A DNA stretch of 64,000 bases from Novosphingobium clariflavum (GCF_026420865.1 NZ_JAPCWC010000008.1:62001-126000); one strand, 5' to 3'. Shown: positions 26,525 to 36,360, counted from the first letter of the stretch. Made by a program: numbers and translations. The notes: generated by a model from the letters alone, not told the origin.

Positions 26525-27532
26525 TCAGGGCGCTTTGGCAAGTTCCGCGCGGGCCGGAACGGCCGCTTGCGCCTCGGCCTGCGCCGCCAGCCGGCGCGCC
26601 AGCACCGCGCAGACCATCAGCTGGATCTGGTGGAAGAACATCAGCGGCAGGATGATCGCGCCCACTTGCGCCGGCGCGAACAGCACGCCTGCCAGCGGCA
26701 CCCCGGTGGCGAGGCTCTTCTTCGAGCCGCAGAACAGGATGACGATGCGGTCCTCGTGGTTGAAGCCGAGCAGGCGCCCCATGACATTGCCCGCCACCAT
26801 GATGACCGCAAGGATGCCCAGCGACAGCGCCGCGATCAGGCCCAGCTCGGCCAGCGTCACCTTGTGCCACAGCCCGTCCAGCACCGCGGCGCCAAAGGCC
26901 GTATAGACCACCAGCAGGATCGAGCCGCGGTCGGTGTAGCCCAGCAGCTTCTTGTGACGGCTGACGAAACCGCCGATCCACGGGCGCAGCAAGTGTCCGG
27001 CGATGAACGGCAACAACAACTGGACGGCGATGGTGATGATCGGGTCGGTCGAGAAGCCCTGGGTCTTGCCGGTGATGAACAGTGCCGTCAGCACCGGGGT
27101 GATGAAGATGCCCGCCAGGTTGGAGAACGAGGCGCTGCACACCGCCGCCGCCACGTTGCCCCCGGCTATCGCGGTGAAGGCGATGGAGGACTGCACGGTC
27201 GAGGGCAGCAGGGTCAGGAACAGCAGGCCCATCGCCAGCGAGGGTTCCAGCCCCGGAATGACGCTGACGCCGAGGCCGACAACGGGGAACAGCACGAAGG
27301 TCAGGCAGGCGACCGTCAGGTGCAGCTTCCATGCCTTGGCGCCGTCGATGATCGCCTCGCGCGAGAGCTTGGCGCCGTGGAGGAAGAACAGCAGCGCAAT
27401 GCCCGCATCCGCCGCGCCTCCGGCGATCCCCGCCCAGGCGCCGCGCGCCGGGACGATCGAGGCGAGCCCCACGGTCGAGACCAGCAGCAGCAGATAGGGA
27501 TCGATGTTCAGGCGCGCGAGAAGACGGTTCAT
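26525..27532 (-). CDS. Bile acid:sodium symporter family (BASS/YfeH-like) transporter
   Basis: This 335-residue membrane protein has nine or ten hydrophobic segments. Family motifs include GIALLFFLHGAKLSREAI, LLPSTVQSSIAFTAIAGGNV and ILFCGSKKSLATGVPLAG. These match the SBF-like/YfeH group, whose substrates include organic anions. ATG 27532 (MNRLLARLNIDPYLLLL) is preferred over one 18 bases upstream. It is downstream of the GH97 gene but separated from it by a terminator. Confidence 0.9.
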   Translation of the reverse strand: MNRLLARLNIDPYLLLLVSTVGLASIVPARGAWAGIAGGAADAGIALLFFLHGAKLSREAIIDGAKAWKLHLTVACLTFVLFPVVGLGVSVIPGLEPSLAMGLLFLTLLPSTVQSSIAFTAIAGGNVAAAVCSASFSNLAGIFITPVLTALFITGKTQGFSTDPIITIAVQLLLPFIAGHLLRPWIGGFVSRHKKLLGYTDRGSILLVVYTAFGAAVLDGLWHKVTLAELGLIAALSLGILAVIMVAGNVMGRLLGFNHEDRIVILFCGSKKSLATGVPLAGVLFAPAQVGAIILPLMFFHQIQLMVCAVLARRLAAQAEAQAAVPARAELAKAP

Positions 27533-27663
27533 GCCCGCCTGTCTAAGCACAACCGGCGCGCGGCAAAAGCCCTCACCTGCAATCGTCCCTATCCGTCAAG
27601 ATCGCGGCGATCCGCAGGGAAAATCCCCGCACCGCGCCCCGCGCCTCTGAGATTTTGCCGGGA

Positions 27664-27685
27664 AAATGCCCGAAGGGGCATTTTT
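27664..27685 (-). terminator. Terminator after the alpha-glucan hydrolase genes
   Basis: AAATGCCC (27664-27671) and GGGCATTT (27676-27683) form a hairpin with a 4-base loop and A/T runs on both sides, so it can work in either direction. It lies 14 bases past the GH97 stop on the minus strand and ends the GH13-GH13-GH97 run. Confidence 0.8.
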
Positions 27686-27698
27686 GGTCCGGCCCCGT

Positions 27699-29780
27699 CT
27701 ACTTGCCCGGCACCAGCCGCATCGCCGCGCCGCCGCCCGGCGCCAGCCAGAGCGTGTAGGTATCGCCCTTCTTCACGCTGCGCGTTTCATAAGCGATCCG
27801 GTGGCGGGCCTCGGTCAGGTAAGTGGCGCCCTCCCCGTCCTTCCAGATCGTTGCCTTGTAGGTCTTGCCGGGTTCGAGGAAGTCGAACGAGAGCGTGACG
27901 CTACGCGCGGTCGCGTCGTTGACGCCGCCGACGAACCATTCGGGGCTCCCCCGGTCCTTGCGCGCGAAGATCGCATAATCGCCCACTTCGCCTGCGATCA
28001 GGTGGCTTTCGGCCCAGTCGGTGGGGACGTGGCTGATGAACTCCATCTCGCGCGGGTACTTGTCGAGGTTCTCGACAAAGTCCGCCGCCATCTGGATCGG
28101 CGAATAGATCGCGAGATAGAGCCCGAGCTGCTTGGCGAGCGTGGAGGCCAGCGGATCGTGCTTCGCGCCCTCGAGGCTCAGCACGCCGGGCGTGAAGTCC
28201 ATCGGACCTGCCAGCATGCGGGTATAGACCAGCGTCGGCTCATGGTCCGGCCCGTTGGCGAAGGCCCCCCAGGCGTTGTATTCCATGCCCCGCGCGCCTT
28301 CGCGGCTGACCCAGTTGGGATAGGTGCGGCGCAGCCCCGTGTCCTTGACCGGCTCATGCGCGTCGATGGAAATGTGGTGCTGCGCGGCCAGCTTCACCAC
28401 GTCGAGATGATGGTTCACCTGACGCTGGCCGTCATGCCATTCCATATGCGTTTCGCCCGGCTTCTCGCCGAAATGCCAGGTGCCGGCGATGATGCCGCCG
28501 CCGTCCGCCACGTAGCCGGTCTTGACCGCCGTGACGCCGAGCTTCTCGTAGAGCGCAAAGCCTGCATCCATCTGCTTCTCGTAGATGGCGATATTGCCGC
28601 CGGTCTCGTGGTGGCCGATCAGCACCACGCCCTTCTTGCGCGCATAGTCGGTCACTGCCTTGATGTCGAAGTCCGGCGTCGCTTCGGTGAAGCTGAAATC
28701 GCCGTGGCCGAACCAGTCGCCGTCCCAGCCCTTGTTCCAGCCCTCGATCAGCACGCCGCCGAAATTGTGGCGCGCGGCATAGTCGATGTACTGCTTGGCC
28801 CGCGCGGTGGTGGCGCCGTGCCGGGGGCCGGTCGCCCAGGTCCAGTCGCCCCGGATCATGCCCCACCAGATGCCGATGTAGCGCATCGGCCTGACCCAGC
28901 TGACATCGCCCAGCGCGTTGGGTTCGTTGAGGTTGAGTTCCAGATCGTTCTCGACAAGGCCCGCTACATTGTCCGCTATGCGGATCGTGCGCCAGGGCGT
29001 GTTGAACGGCAGATCGCGCACCACCCGCGCCCCGCGTGACGAGGGCGAGAGCGTGGTGCGGAAGGTCTGCCCGTCAGCCCGCTTGAACCAGTAGCCGGCA
29101 TAATCCACCAGCGCCGCTTCGTGGAACGAGAGGTGGGTGCCGTCCTCCAGCTTCATCGTGATCGGCGTGTGGGCGGTGGAAACGGCGTCGATCGCGGTCT
29201 TCTGGTAGACCTGCTCGTAGCGGTTCCACTCGCCGCCCGGGATCCACCACGCCGTCCCCTTGGGCACGATGTCGAATTCGGTGGTCTCGTCGGCGATCTT
29301 CATCGTCTTCATCGCCGGCTGCGCGGGCAGTTCGTAGCGGAAACCGATGCCGTTATCGAACAGGCGGAAATGCACGTCCATCAACCGGCTGCCCTGCGCG
29401 GCGGACTGGCGGAAGTGGACGGTCACCTCGTTGTAGTGATCGCGCACATCGGTGCGCTCGCCCCAGGGCTGCTGCCAGGTATCGTCCTGCGCGCCCGTCT
29501 CGCTGCCGGAAATCGCAAAGCCGCGCACCATGTTGACGCCGTCGGTGAGCACGAAGCCCAGCTTGCTCGGCGCGATCAGCAGCTGCCCCTTGCGCGACAG
29601 CGACCAGGTGGGGCGGCTGTCGTTGTCGGTGCTGACGGTGAGCACGATCGAACCATCGGGCGAGGCAGCGGTGACGCTGGGTTTGGCTTCCTGCGCATGG
29701 ACGGCAAGCGGCGCGAGAGCAGCGGCGAGGATGCCGGCTCCAAGAAAGCGGGCGGGGGCCAGCAGGCGGAAAGGCTTCAT
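27699..29780 (-). CDS. Glycoside hydrolase family 97 (SusB-like alpha-glucosidase)
   Basis: This 693-residue exported enzyme has a signal peptide (ARFLGAGILAAALAPLAVHA). GH97 layout: an N-terminal beta-sandwich (about 30-300), a TIM barrel (about 300-590, with FGGVLIEGWNKGWDGDWFG and GVVLIGHHETGGN) and a C-terminal sheet domain. The segment SREGARGMEYNAWG carries the glutamate expected to act in catalysis in inverting SusB-type members. It should release glucose from the non-reducing ends of maltodextrins in the periplasm. The ATG overlaps the stop of the upstream GH13 gene (ATGA), so the two are coupled. Confidence 0.95.
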   Translation of the reverse strand: MKPFRLLAPARFLGAGILAAALAPLAVHAQEAKPSVTAASPDGSIVLTVSTDNDSRPTWSLSRKGQLLIAPSKLGFVLTDGVNMVRGFAISGSETGAQDDTWQQPWGERTDVRDHYNEVTVHFRQSAAQGSRLMDVHFRLFDNGIGFRYELPAQPAMKTMKIADETTEFDIVPKGTAWWIPGGEWNRYEQVYQKTAIDAVSTAHTPITMKLEDGTHLSFHEAALVDYAGYWFKRADGQTFRTTLSPSSRGARVVRDLPFNTPWRTIRIADNVAGLVENDLELNLNEPNALGDVSWVRPMRYIGIWWGMIRGDWTWATGPRHGATTARAKQYIDYAARHNFGGVLIEGWNKGWDGDWFGHGDFSFTEATPDFDIKAVTDYARKKGVVLIGHHETGGNIAIYEKQMDAGFALYEKLGVTAVKTGYVADGGGIIAGTWHFGEKPGETHMEWHDGQRQVNHHLDVVKLAAQHHISIDAHEPVKDTGLRRTYPNWVSREGARGMEYNAWGAFANGPDHEPTLVYTRMLAGPMDFTPGVLSLEGAKHDPLASTLAKQLGLYLAIYSPIQMAADFVENLDKYPREMEFISHVPTDWAESHLIAGEVGDYAIFARKDRGSPEWFVGGVNDATARSVTLSFDFLEPGKTYKATIWKDGEGATYLTEARHRIAYETRSVKKGDTYTLWLAPGGGAAMRLVPGK

Positions 29781-31411
29781 GCGGGTTCTCCGTTAGGAGC
29801 CTTGGCCCCTTCTTCAATCCAGATCGCGCCCCAGGCGGGGAGCCAGCCGGGTACAGTCTCGTTGACGGCGGCGAGGACTGGGCCGGCAACCGGCACGCCC
29901 TCGGGCCAGAGCGCCTCGTTTTCACCGATGTTGAACACGGCCAGTACCGAACGCCCCTCCGCCGCGCGGCGCAGCACCAGCCGCGCCGCGTCAGCCAGCA
30001 GCACCTCGCAGGTGCCCTCGCGCAGCGCCGCATCGCTGCGGCGCACGTGGATGAGGCGGCGCGTCAGGTGCAGCAGCGAGGCGGGATCGGCCTCCTGCCG
30101 GTCCACCGCGCGGGCCAGGTTCGCTTCGCTGAGCGGCAGCCACGGGTGGCCGCTGGTGAAGCCGCCATGCTCGTCCTGCGCCTGCCACGGCAGCGGCGTG
30201 CGCACGCCGTCGCGCGAGAGGGTGAGCGGCCAGTTGGCGATGGCCTCGGGATCCTGCAGCAGTTCGAACGGCACCTCGTCCTGCTCCAGCCCGAGTTCCT
30301 CGCCCTGATAGACGATCGGGTTGCCCCTGAGCGAAAGCAGCAGCATCGCCTTCATCCGCGCGAAGGCATCACGGTGTCCCGGGCCAAGTTCAACAGGGCA
30401 CCAGCGCGAGACGGCGCGGGGGGCATCGTGGTTCTCGAAAGCCCAGCTCGGCCAGCCCATGCCTGGCTCATCGGGCCAGAATTCCTGCGTGGCGGCGACG
30501 CGCGCGGGCGTCAGGCTCTCGGCATAGAGGAAGTCGAAGCCATAGGCGCTGTTCAGCCGCGCGGGGCCTTGCGTGAAGGCCTTCATCTCCACCCCGGCAT
30601 TGAGCCCGCCGACTTCGGCCAGCGAATAGGTATCGGGATAGGACGCAATCAGCGCCTGCAACCGCTCGATGAAGGTCAGGAGATCCGGGTGCGACTGGTT
30701 GTAGCGCTGGGTCTGGAAGTCGTAGGGCCGCGTGCGCAGTTTGCCGTCCTGCGGCGCGGGCGGATTGTCGCGCAGCAGCGGATCGTGCATCGCATGGTTG
30801 AGCGCATCGATGCGGAAGCCCGCAACGCCCCGGTCCAGCCAGAATTTCGCCACGCCCAGCAGCGCGTCCTGCACCGCGGGGTTGTGGCAATTGAGCTGCG
30901 GCTGCTCGGCCAGGAAGTTGTGCATGTAGTACTGCCCGCGCCGCGCGTCCCAGCGCCATGCCGGGCCGCCGAAGATCGACTGCCAGTTGTTCGGCGGCGT
31001 GCCGTCCTCCTTCGGATCGGCCCAGACGTACCAGTCCGCGCGCGGGTTATCGCGGCTGGAGCGGCTTTCCGCGAACCATGCGTGCTTGTCGGAGGTATGC
31101 GCGTAGACCTGATCGACGATGATCCTGAGCCCCAGCTCGCGGGCCCGCGCGATCACCGCATCGAAGTCGTCCAGCGTGCCGAAGATCGGATCGACCGCGC
31201 AGTAATCGGCAATGTCATAGCCGAAATCGGCCATGGGCGAGGCGTAGAACGGCGAAATCCACACCGCCTCGATGCCAAGGCTGGCCACGTGCCCCAGCCG
31301 CGCGGCGATGCCGGGCAAGTCGCCGATGCCGTCGCCGTTGGCGTCCGCGAAGCTGCGGGGATAGATCTGGTAGATGGCGGCGCCGCGCCACCACGGGGCT
31401 GTCTGGGTCAT
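29777..31411 (-). CDS. GH13 alpha-glucosidase (oligo-1,6-/maltase type), cytoplasmic
   Basis: The 544-residue product starts MTQTAPWWRGAAIYQIYPRS, the usual opening of GH13 alpha-glucosidases, with no signal peptide. Conserved regions: I (VDQVYAHTSDKHAWF), II with nucleophile Asp (GVAGFRIDALNH), III with acid Glu (YSLAEVGG) and IV (FENHDAPR). A DxNxDxxxD-like Ca site (DANGDGIGD) is present. It hydrolyses maltose and short oligosaccharides after import. Overlaps with GH97 downstream and a 22-base gap from the amylase upstream suggest one operon. Confidence 0.95.
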   Translation of the reverse strand: MTQTAPWWRGAAIYQIYPRSFADANGDGIGDLPGIAARLGHVASLGIEAVWISPFYASPMADFGYDIADYCAVDPIFGTLDDFDAVIARARELGLRIIVDQVYAHTSDKHAWFAESRSSRDNPRADWYVWADPKEDGTPPNNWQSIFGGPAWRWDARRGQYYMHNFLAEQPQLNCHNPAVQDALLGVAKFWLDRGVAGFRIDALNHAMHDPLLRDNPPAPQDGKLRTRPYDFQTQRYNQSHPDLLTFIERLQALIASYPDTYSLAEVGGLNAGVEMKAFTQGPARLNSAYGFDFLYAESLTPARVAATQEFWPDEPGMGWPSWAFENHDAPRAVSRWCPVELGPGHRDAFARMKAMLLLSLRGNPIVYQGEELGLEQDEVPFELLQDPEAIANWPLTLSRDGVRTPLPWQAQDEHGGFTSGHPWLPLSEANLARAVDRQEADPASLLHLTRRLIHVRRSDAALREGTCEVLLADAARLVLRRAAEGRSVLAVFNIGENEALWPEGVPVAGPVLAAVNETVPGWLPAWGAIWIEEGAKAPNGEPA

Positions 31412-31433
31412 GGTCGTTTCCGGGGGGAGTGAA

Positions 31434-33263
31434 TCAGGGTTTGGCCGCGCAGACCGCAAAGCCGAGCGGCGGCAGGTCGACGCGCACCGAGCCGGGCGCG
31501 CTGGCCGCGGCGGCGCAGGCCGTGCCCGCCAGCGTCTCGAAGGCGAGCGAGGCCGGATCGACGGCAACTTGCGCCGAAACCGGCGCGTCCGAGGTGTTGA
31601 AGGCCAGCAGCACTTCGCGGCCCGTCCCGGGATCGAAGCGCGATACGGCGACGAGGCCGGGCTTGTCCGAAGCGGCGCGGGTGACCGAACGGCCTTGGGT
31701 CAGTGCCGGGGTCTTCACGCGCAAGGCGGAAAGCTGCGCGATCAGGCGGTAGAGCGGATGGGCGGGATCGAAGCTTGCGCTTGCCGTCGTCCTGGCCGTG
31801 CCGACCAGCGGCTCAGCGTTGTAGATCGCCACTTTGCTGGCAAACATGTCCTGGCGCGACAGCTGGTCGCCGCCGCCCCCTGCAAAGCCCTGCTCGTCAC
31901 CGTAATAGATCGTCGGCACCCCGCGCAGGGTGAGCAGCATGGCATGGGCCAGCTCGTCCCGCCGGAGCAGTTCGTCCGCGCCCATCGCCGGGTTTGCGGC
32001 CTTGAGGAACATCGCCGCGCGCCCGGCGTCGTGGTTGCCAAGGAACGTCGGCAATTGCATCGCCGCCGCGCCTCTGCTGGTATTTGGGCCGCCCTCGTAA
32101 AGCCCGTCATCCTCGGGCAGGCGCGCCAGTTCCTCGGCGCTGCCGCCGCCCGCCGCCTTCAGCACCGCGTGCATGAAGGCGAAGTCGAGCACGCCGGGAA
32201 GGCCCGCATTGCGGGTCCAGCTCGCCAGCAGCGCCGGGTCGTAGTCCCCCGTCATCACTTCGCCGAAGATGTGGAAGTTCGGGATGCCTCTCGCCGCCGC
32301 GCGCGCCTTCATGGCGGGGACGAACGCGCGCCAGAACTGCGGGTTCACATGCTTGGCGGTATCGATGCGGAAACCGTCGACGCCGTACCGGTCGATCCAG
32401 TCGCCGTAGATCGCGATCATGCCCTCGACCACGCGCGGGTTCTCGGTCGCAAGGTCGTCCAGCCCGACGAAATCGCCGTACTGCGCGCTCTCGCCCTTCC
32501 AGTCGGTATTGCCGCGATTGTGGTAAAAGATCGGATCGTTGAGCCAGGCGGGCACTTTCACCCGCTCCTCGCCCCGGGGCACATAAGGCGTATAGGCGAA
32601 GGAGGGATCGGTCAGCTTCGCCCAGTTCGACGCGCCCGCATCGCCGTCACCGGCAAAGCCGGGATTGATCGGCGCGCCGGAGACACCGCCCCTGCGCGAA
32701 AACGGGTAATCCGCCTTCGAGCGGTAGGGATAGCCCTCGGCCCTGCCCTCCTTGTACTGGATCACGTCCGCCGTGTGGTTGACGATGATGTCCATGTAGA
32801 CCTTCAGCCCCCGCGCATGGGCGGCATCGACCAGTGCCCTGAAGTCCGCGTCGGTGCCGAAATGCGGGTCGACATGGGTGAAGTCGGTGATCCAGTAGCC
32901 GTGATAGCCCGCGCTCTCGCCGCCCCTGGGCCCCTGCACCGGCTTGTTCCTGAAGATCGGCCCCACCCAGATCGCCGTCGCGCCGAGGTTCTGGATATAG
33001 CCCAGCCTTGCAGTGAGCCCCTTGAGGTCGCCGCCATGGTAGAACGCCTTGTCCGCCGGATCGAAGCCGGTGGTCAGCCTGCCCCCCTTGAGGCCGCCCG
33101 CATCGTTCGACGGATCGCCGTTCTCGAAACGGTCGGGCAGGACGAAGTAGATCACTTCCTGCTCGGGGCTGCGGGCGCGCAGGTCTTCCAGCGGGCCCGC
33201 CGCCGCGCCCGTCGCGACAAGCGCTACGGCCAGGGTCAGGAGAGAAGGGAGCAGGCGTTTCAT
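31434..33263 (-). CDS. GH13 alpha-amylase, exported
   Basis: The 609-residue product has a signal peptide (MKRLLPSLLTLAVALVATGA). The (beta/alpha)8 barrel shows region I YMDIIVNHTADV, II GFRIDTAKHV, III FGEVMTGD and IV FLGNHDAGR, all catalytic residues being present. A C-terminal beta domain closes it. It should cut alpha-1,4-glucans to maltooligosaccharides outside the inner membrane, feeding GH97 and the cytoplasmic GH13. ATG 33263 is supported by the signal peptide. The frame upstream of it is an unrelated extension. Confidence 0.95.
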   Translation of the reverse strand: MKRLLPSLLTLAVALVATGAAAGPLEDLRARSPEQEVIYFVLPDRFENGDPSNDAGGLKGGRLTTGFDPADKAFYHGGDLKGLTARLGYIQNLGATAIWVGPIFRNKPVQGPRGGESAGYHGYWITDFTHVDPHFGTDADFRALVDAAHARGLKVYMDIIVNHTADVIQYKEGRAEGYPYRSKADYPFSRRGGVSGAPINPGFAGDGDAGASNWAKLTDPSFAYTPYVPRGEERVKVPAWLNDPIFYHNRGNTDWKGESAQYGDFVGLDDLATENPRVVEGMIAIYGDWIDRYGVDGFRIDTAKHVNPQFWRAFVPAMKARAAARGIPNFHIFGEVMTGDYDPALLASWTRNAGLPGVLDFAFMHAVLKAAGGGSAEELARLPEDDGLYEGGPNTSRGAAAMQLPTFLGNHDAGRAAMFLKAANPAMGADELLRRDELAHAMLLTLRGVPTIYYGDEQGFAGGGGDQLSRQDMFASKVAIYNAEPLVGTARTTASASFDPAHPLYRLIAQLSALRVKTPALTQGRSVTRAASDKPGLVAVSRFDPGTGREVLLAFNTSDAPVSAQVAVDPASLAFETLAGTACAAAASAPGSVRVDLPPLGFAVCAAKP

Positions 33264-33417
33264 CTCGGGCACTCTCCGATGTCTTGTCTCATCGTCGCCC
33301 CGAAACCCGTTCGGGGGAAGCGGAACCGGGAAGGGAGGGAGAGGGACTTCCCGGTTCCGCCCATGGCGGTGCCGCCGGAGAGGAGGAGAGGTTCCCCGCA
33401 CGGCACCGATAACTGGC

Positions 33418-33510
33418 CTCAGAACTTGCCCCGAGCCCGGCGGGGCTCAGAACTTGCCCGGGCCCGGATGGGCTCAGAACTTACCCGAGCCCCGGATGGG
33501 CTCAGAACTT
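33418..33510 (-). repeat. 27-28-bp tandem repeat at the 3-prime end of the first TBDR gene
   Basis: CTCAGAACTT recurs at 33418, 33446, 33473 and 33501, at 28, 27 and 28 base intervals. On the minus strand each unit reads AAGTTCTGAG, so the last two codons and stop of the TBDR are repeated three more times downstream. Each spacer carries a GAGCCC/GGGCTC hairpin, so the stop is followed by three successive stem-loops, probably acting as transcript end or stabiliser. Confidence 0.88.
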
Positions 33511-36360
33511 ATACGTGAAGCCGGCCAGATACCGCGCGCCGTAGCGCTGGTAGTCGATGATCTGGCGGTTATCGCCCGGATTGGTGGTCACGAACGGCGC
33601 ATTGGTGAGGTTCTGGCCCTGAATGTAGAGCGAGAGCCCTTCCAGCGAACTGCCCGGCTGGAAGTCGTAGCCGATCTGCGCATCGACGATCGTTTCCGGC
33701 TGGGCGCGGCGGCGCACGCGGTTGGCCGCGAAGCCGGACACTTCACCGATGAAGGTCGAACGATAGCGCACCGAGGCGCGGGCGTTGAAGCCCCACTTCT
33801 CGAAGAAGGCGGTGCCGTTGGCGACCCACTTCGAATAGCCCGGCAGCGCCGAGGCCGGTTCGCCCGGGGTCGGGTGGATCTTCGACTGGGTATAGGCCAC
33901 CGAGCCGGTCACGCCGAAGCCCTCGAGCGCCGAGGTGAAGGCATCGAACGGGATCGTGCCCGCCACTTCCACGCCGTAAAGCTTGCCGCCCTGCCCGTTG
34001 ACCGGGATGTTGATCACCGCCGTCGGCGAGATCGTGTAGCCCGCGCCCGGATCGGGCAGCGCCAGCGTGGCGCTGTCGATCACCACGTCCTGGTTGTAGA
34101 CGTAGCTCTTGAGGTCCTTGAAGAAGAACTGCGCGGCGATGTAGCCCTTGGCGGCGAAGTACTTCTCGAAGGTCAGGTCGAGCGCATTGGCGCGCCAGGG
34201 CCGCAGGTCCGGGTTGCCCGAGGAGCCGGTCACCTGCGCCACGCCATTGGTGAAGGTATAGCCATATTCCAGCGAGGCGCGCATGTCGTCGAGGCGCGGG
34301 CGGATGATCTCGCGCGCGGCGGCAAAGCGCACCACGAAGTCGCTGGGCATGCGCAGCGAGAGGTTGAGGCTGGGCAGCACGTCGAGATAGTCCGTGCTCG
34401 AACGGCGCACCGCGTAGATGTAGGCGGGCGAGCCATTGGCATTGACCACCTGCTGGCCGGTCGCCGGATCGATGTTCGGCGCGGCGCTGCCGCCGGTCGA
34501 GTTCTGGTCGGTCCAGATCGCCTGGACGCCGATGTTGCCGGTCAGCTCCGAGGCGCCGATCTGCGAGCGGATGTTGGCCTGGAGATAGGCCGTCATCAGC
34601 TTCTCGCGGATCGCGTAGCCCTTCGAGACGACATCGCCGGTGGGGTTCGGCACGAGATTGTAGATGCCGTCGCGGATCAGCGCGAGCGGGTTGTAGCTGA
34701 TGACATTGCCCAGCCCGAGGTACTTGAGGTTGGTGGTGCCGAGGCGGTACTGCTCGGGCACTGCCAGGCTGACGGTGCCGTCGGTATTGGCGGCAAGACC
34801 GAGGAAATATTCCTCCGGCGTCAGCGTCTTGGAATGGTTGGTGTAGTTCATGCCCGCCTGGATCGAGCTGAAGAACGAGGATTCCAGCTCCTTCGTCACC
34901 TCGCTGCGGAACTGCCAGAGCTCGTCCTTGATCTTGCGGTTGTTGTAGTAGCCGTCCTGGCCGCCGTAGATCGCAGTGCCGTCGGTGCCGATCTGGGTGC
35001 CGCCCCAGCCCTGCGGGCTGGTCAGCAGGATCTGGCTCCAGTCGCCATAATCGATGTCGTGGGTGAAGGTCGTGCCCTTGGCGGCGCTGGTGAAGCCGAT
35101 CGTGTCGGTGGCGCCGGTGCCGGCGCGGCCGGTGCCCGAATAGCTCTCGATCGTCAGCTCGTTGCGGTCGGTCTTCGAATAGCTGGCATCGGCCATCGCG
35201 GTCCAGCCATTGTCGCCCTTCCAGGTGTTGTTCCAGCCGAATGAATAGAGCTTGGCGTGGCGCTGGAACACGTCGTTGCGCAGCACGCCCTTGACGTTCG
35301 AGAAGCTGCCCGCGCTGATCAGCCCGTCCTCGACCGTATAGCCGGGATCGAGCGTGGCCGAGGACCAGTAGAGCGGCAGTTCGATGCCGCGCTTGATCTG
35401 GTTGTCCTTGAAGTTCGAATAGAAGGCATCGAGGGTCGAGGTGAAGTCGGGGCTCGGGCGCCACTGCAGGGTGCCGTTGAGGCCGAGACGCTTGAGCTTG
35501 CTCGAGGTGTTGTACGACTTCGAGCCGCCGATCACCTTGTTGCCGTCGGCGGTGTCGGCATAGCCCCAGGCGTTGAACTCCTGCACCTGGTAGGGCTCGC
35601 TGTTGTAGCTGGCGCCCAGCGCCACGCCGAGCGTGTCGTTCGCGAACTGGTCGACGTACATGCCGTTGATGCGGTACCCCTTGTCGTCCGAGCCCTTGTT
35701 GAGCTTGCCGAGGTCGGCATAGACGCCGCGCGCGCCCACGGTGACGATGCGCTTGCCGGCATCGAGCGGGCGGATCGTGCGCATGTCGACGGTGCCCGAC
35801 AGGCCCTGGCCGACCAGGCTCGCCATCGGCGTCTTGTAGACGTTGACCGCGTTGATCACCTCGGAGGGATACTGGTCGTACTCAACCGCGCGGTTGTCGC
35901 CGGTCGAGGTCTGCTCGCGGCCGTTCAGCAGCGTGGTCGAGAAGTCCGGCGCGAAGCCGCGGATCGAGATCGCGTTCGAGCGGCCGTTGACGCGCTGCGA
36001 GGTCAGGCCCGGCAGGCGGGCGATGGATTCGGCGATCGAGGCGTCGGGCAGCTTGCCGATGTCTTCGGCCGAGACCGATTCGACGATCTGCTCGGCGCCC
36101 TTCTTCTTGTTGACCGCCGATTCAAGGCTGGCCCGAAAACCGGTGACGACGATCGACTGGGTCTCGGCGTCGGAGGTAACCGTGCCCGCTTCCTGCGCCG
36201 ATGCGCCGTGCGGCATGGCAACCAGCGCGATGGCGAGCGCCAGCGAAGACACGGTCTTCGCGCCCGAAATGAAGGCCAGCGAAGACACCGTCTTCGGGCC
36301 CGACATGAAATCCAGCGAAGACACGGTCTTCGGGCGCGAGATAGGGTCGTGAAGCAACAT
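33502..36360 (-). CDS. TonB-dependent receptor, probably for maltodextrins
   Basis: This 952-residue outer-membrane receptor has a signal peptide, a TonB box-like IVVTGFRASLESA, a plug domain (GKLPDASIAESIARLPGLTS; AISIRGFAPDFSTTLLNGRE) and a 22-strand-type barrel ending FTYKF with terminal Phe. Its position, facing the amylase genes and the LacI gene, points to maltose or maltodextrin uptake, like MalA of Caulobacter. The substrate is inferred. The leader peptide is preceded by a triplicated 12-residue block (PKTVSSL three times, 36240-36347). ATG 36306, inside the second unit, is an alternative start. Confidence 0.94.
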   Translation of the reverse strand: MLLHDPISRPKTVSSLDFMSGPKTVSSLAFISGAKTVSSLALAIALVAMPHGASAQEAGTVTSDAETQSIVVTGFRASLESAVNKKKGAEQIVESVSAEDIGKLPDASIAESIARLPGLTSQRVNGRSNAISIRGFAPDFSTTLLNGREQTSTGDNRAVEYDQYPSEVINAVNVYKTPMASLVGQGLSGTVDMRTIRPLDAGKRIVTVGARGVYADLGKLNKGSDDKGYRINGMYVDQFANDTLGVALGASYNSEPYQVQEFNAWGYADTADGNKVIGGSKSYNTSSKLKRLGLNGTLQWRPSPDFTSTLDAFYSNFKDNQIKRGIELPLYWSSATLDPGYTVEDGLISAGSFSNVKGVLRNDVFQRHAKLYSFGWNNTWKGDNGWTAMADASYSKTDRNELTIESYSGTGRAGTGATDTIGFTSAAKGTTFTHDIDYGDWSQILLTSPQGWGGTQIGTDGTAIYGGQDGYYNNRKIKDELWQFRSEVTKELESSFFSSIQAGMNYTNHSKTLTPEEYFLGLAANTDGTVSLAVPEQYRLGTTNLKYLGLGNVISYNPLALIRDGIYNLVPNPTGDVVSKGYAIREKLMTAYLQANIRSQIGASELTGNIGVQAIWTDQNSTGGSAAPNIDPATGQQVVNANGSPAYIYAVRRSSTDYLDVLPSLNLSLRMPSDFVVRFAAAREIIRPRLDDMRASLEYGYTFTNGVAQVTGSSGNPDLRPWRANALDLTFEKYFAAKGYIAAQFFFKDLKSYVYNQDVVIDSATLALPDPGAGYTISPTAVINIPVNGQGGKLYGVEVAGTIPFDAFTSALEGFGVTGSVAYTQSKIHPTPGEPASALPGYSKWVANGTAFFEKWGFNARASVRYRSTFIGEVSGFAANRVRRRAQPETIVDAQIGYDFQPGSSLEGLSLYIQGQNLTNAPFVTTNPGDNRQIIDYQRYGARYLAGFTYKF
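36240..36347 (-). repeat. 36-bp tandem triplication in the TBDR leader region
   Basis: Three units start at 36240, 36276 and 36312 with an exact 36-base period and differ at a few positions. Each encodes a 12-residue block containing KTVSSL, in frame. The third-encoded unit merges with the hydrophobic signal sequence. The triplication lengthens the N-terminus ahead of the signal peptide. Confidence 0.92.
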
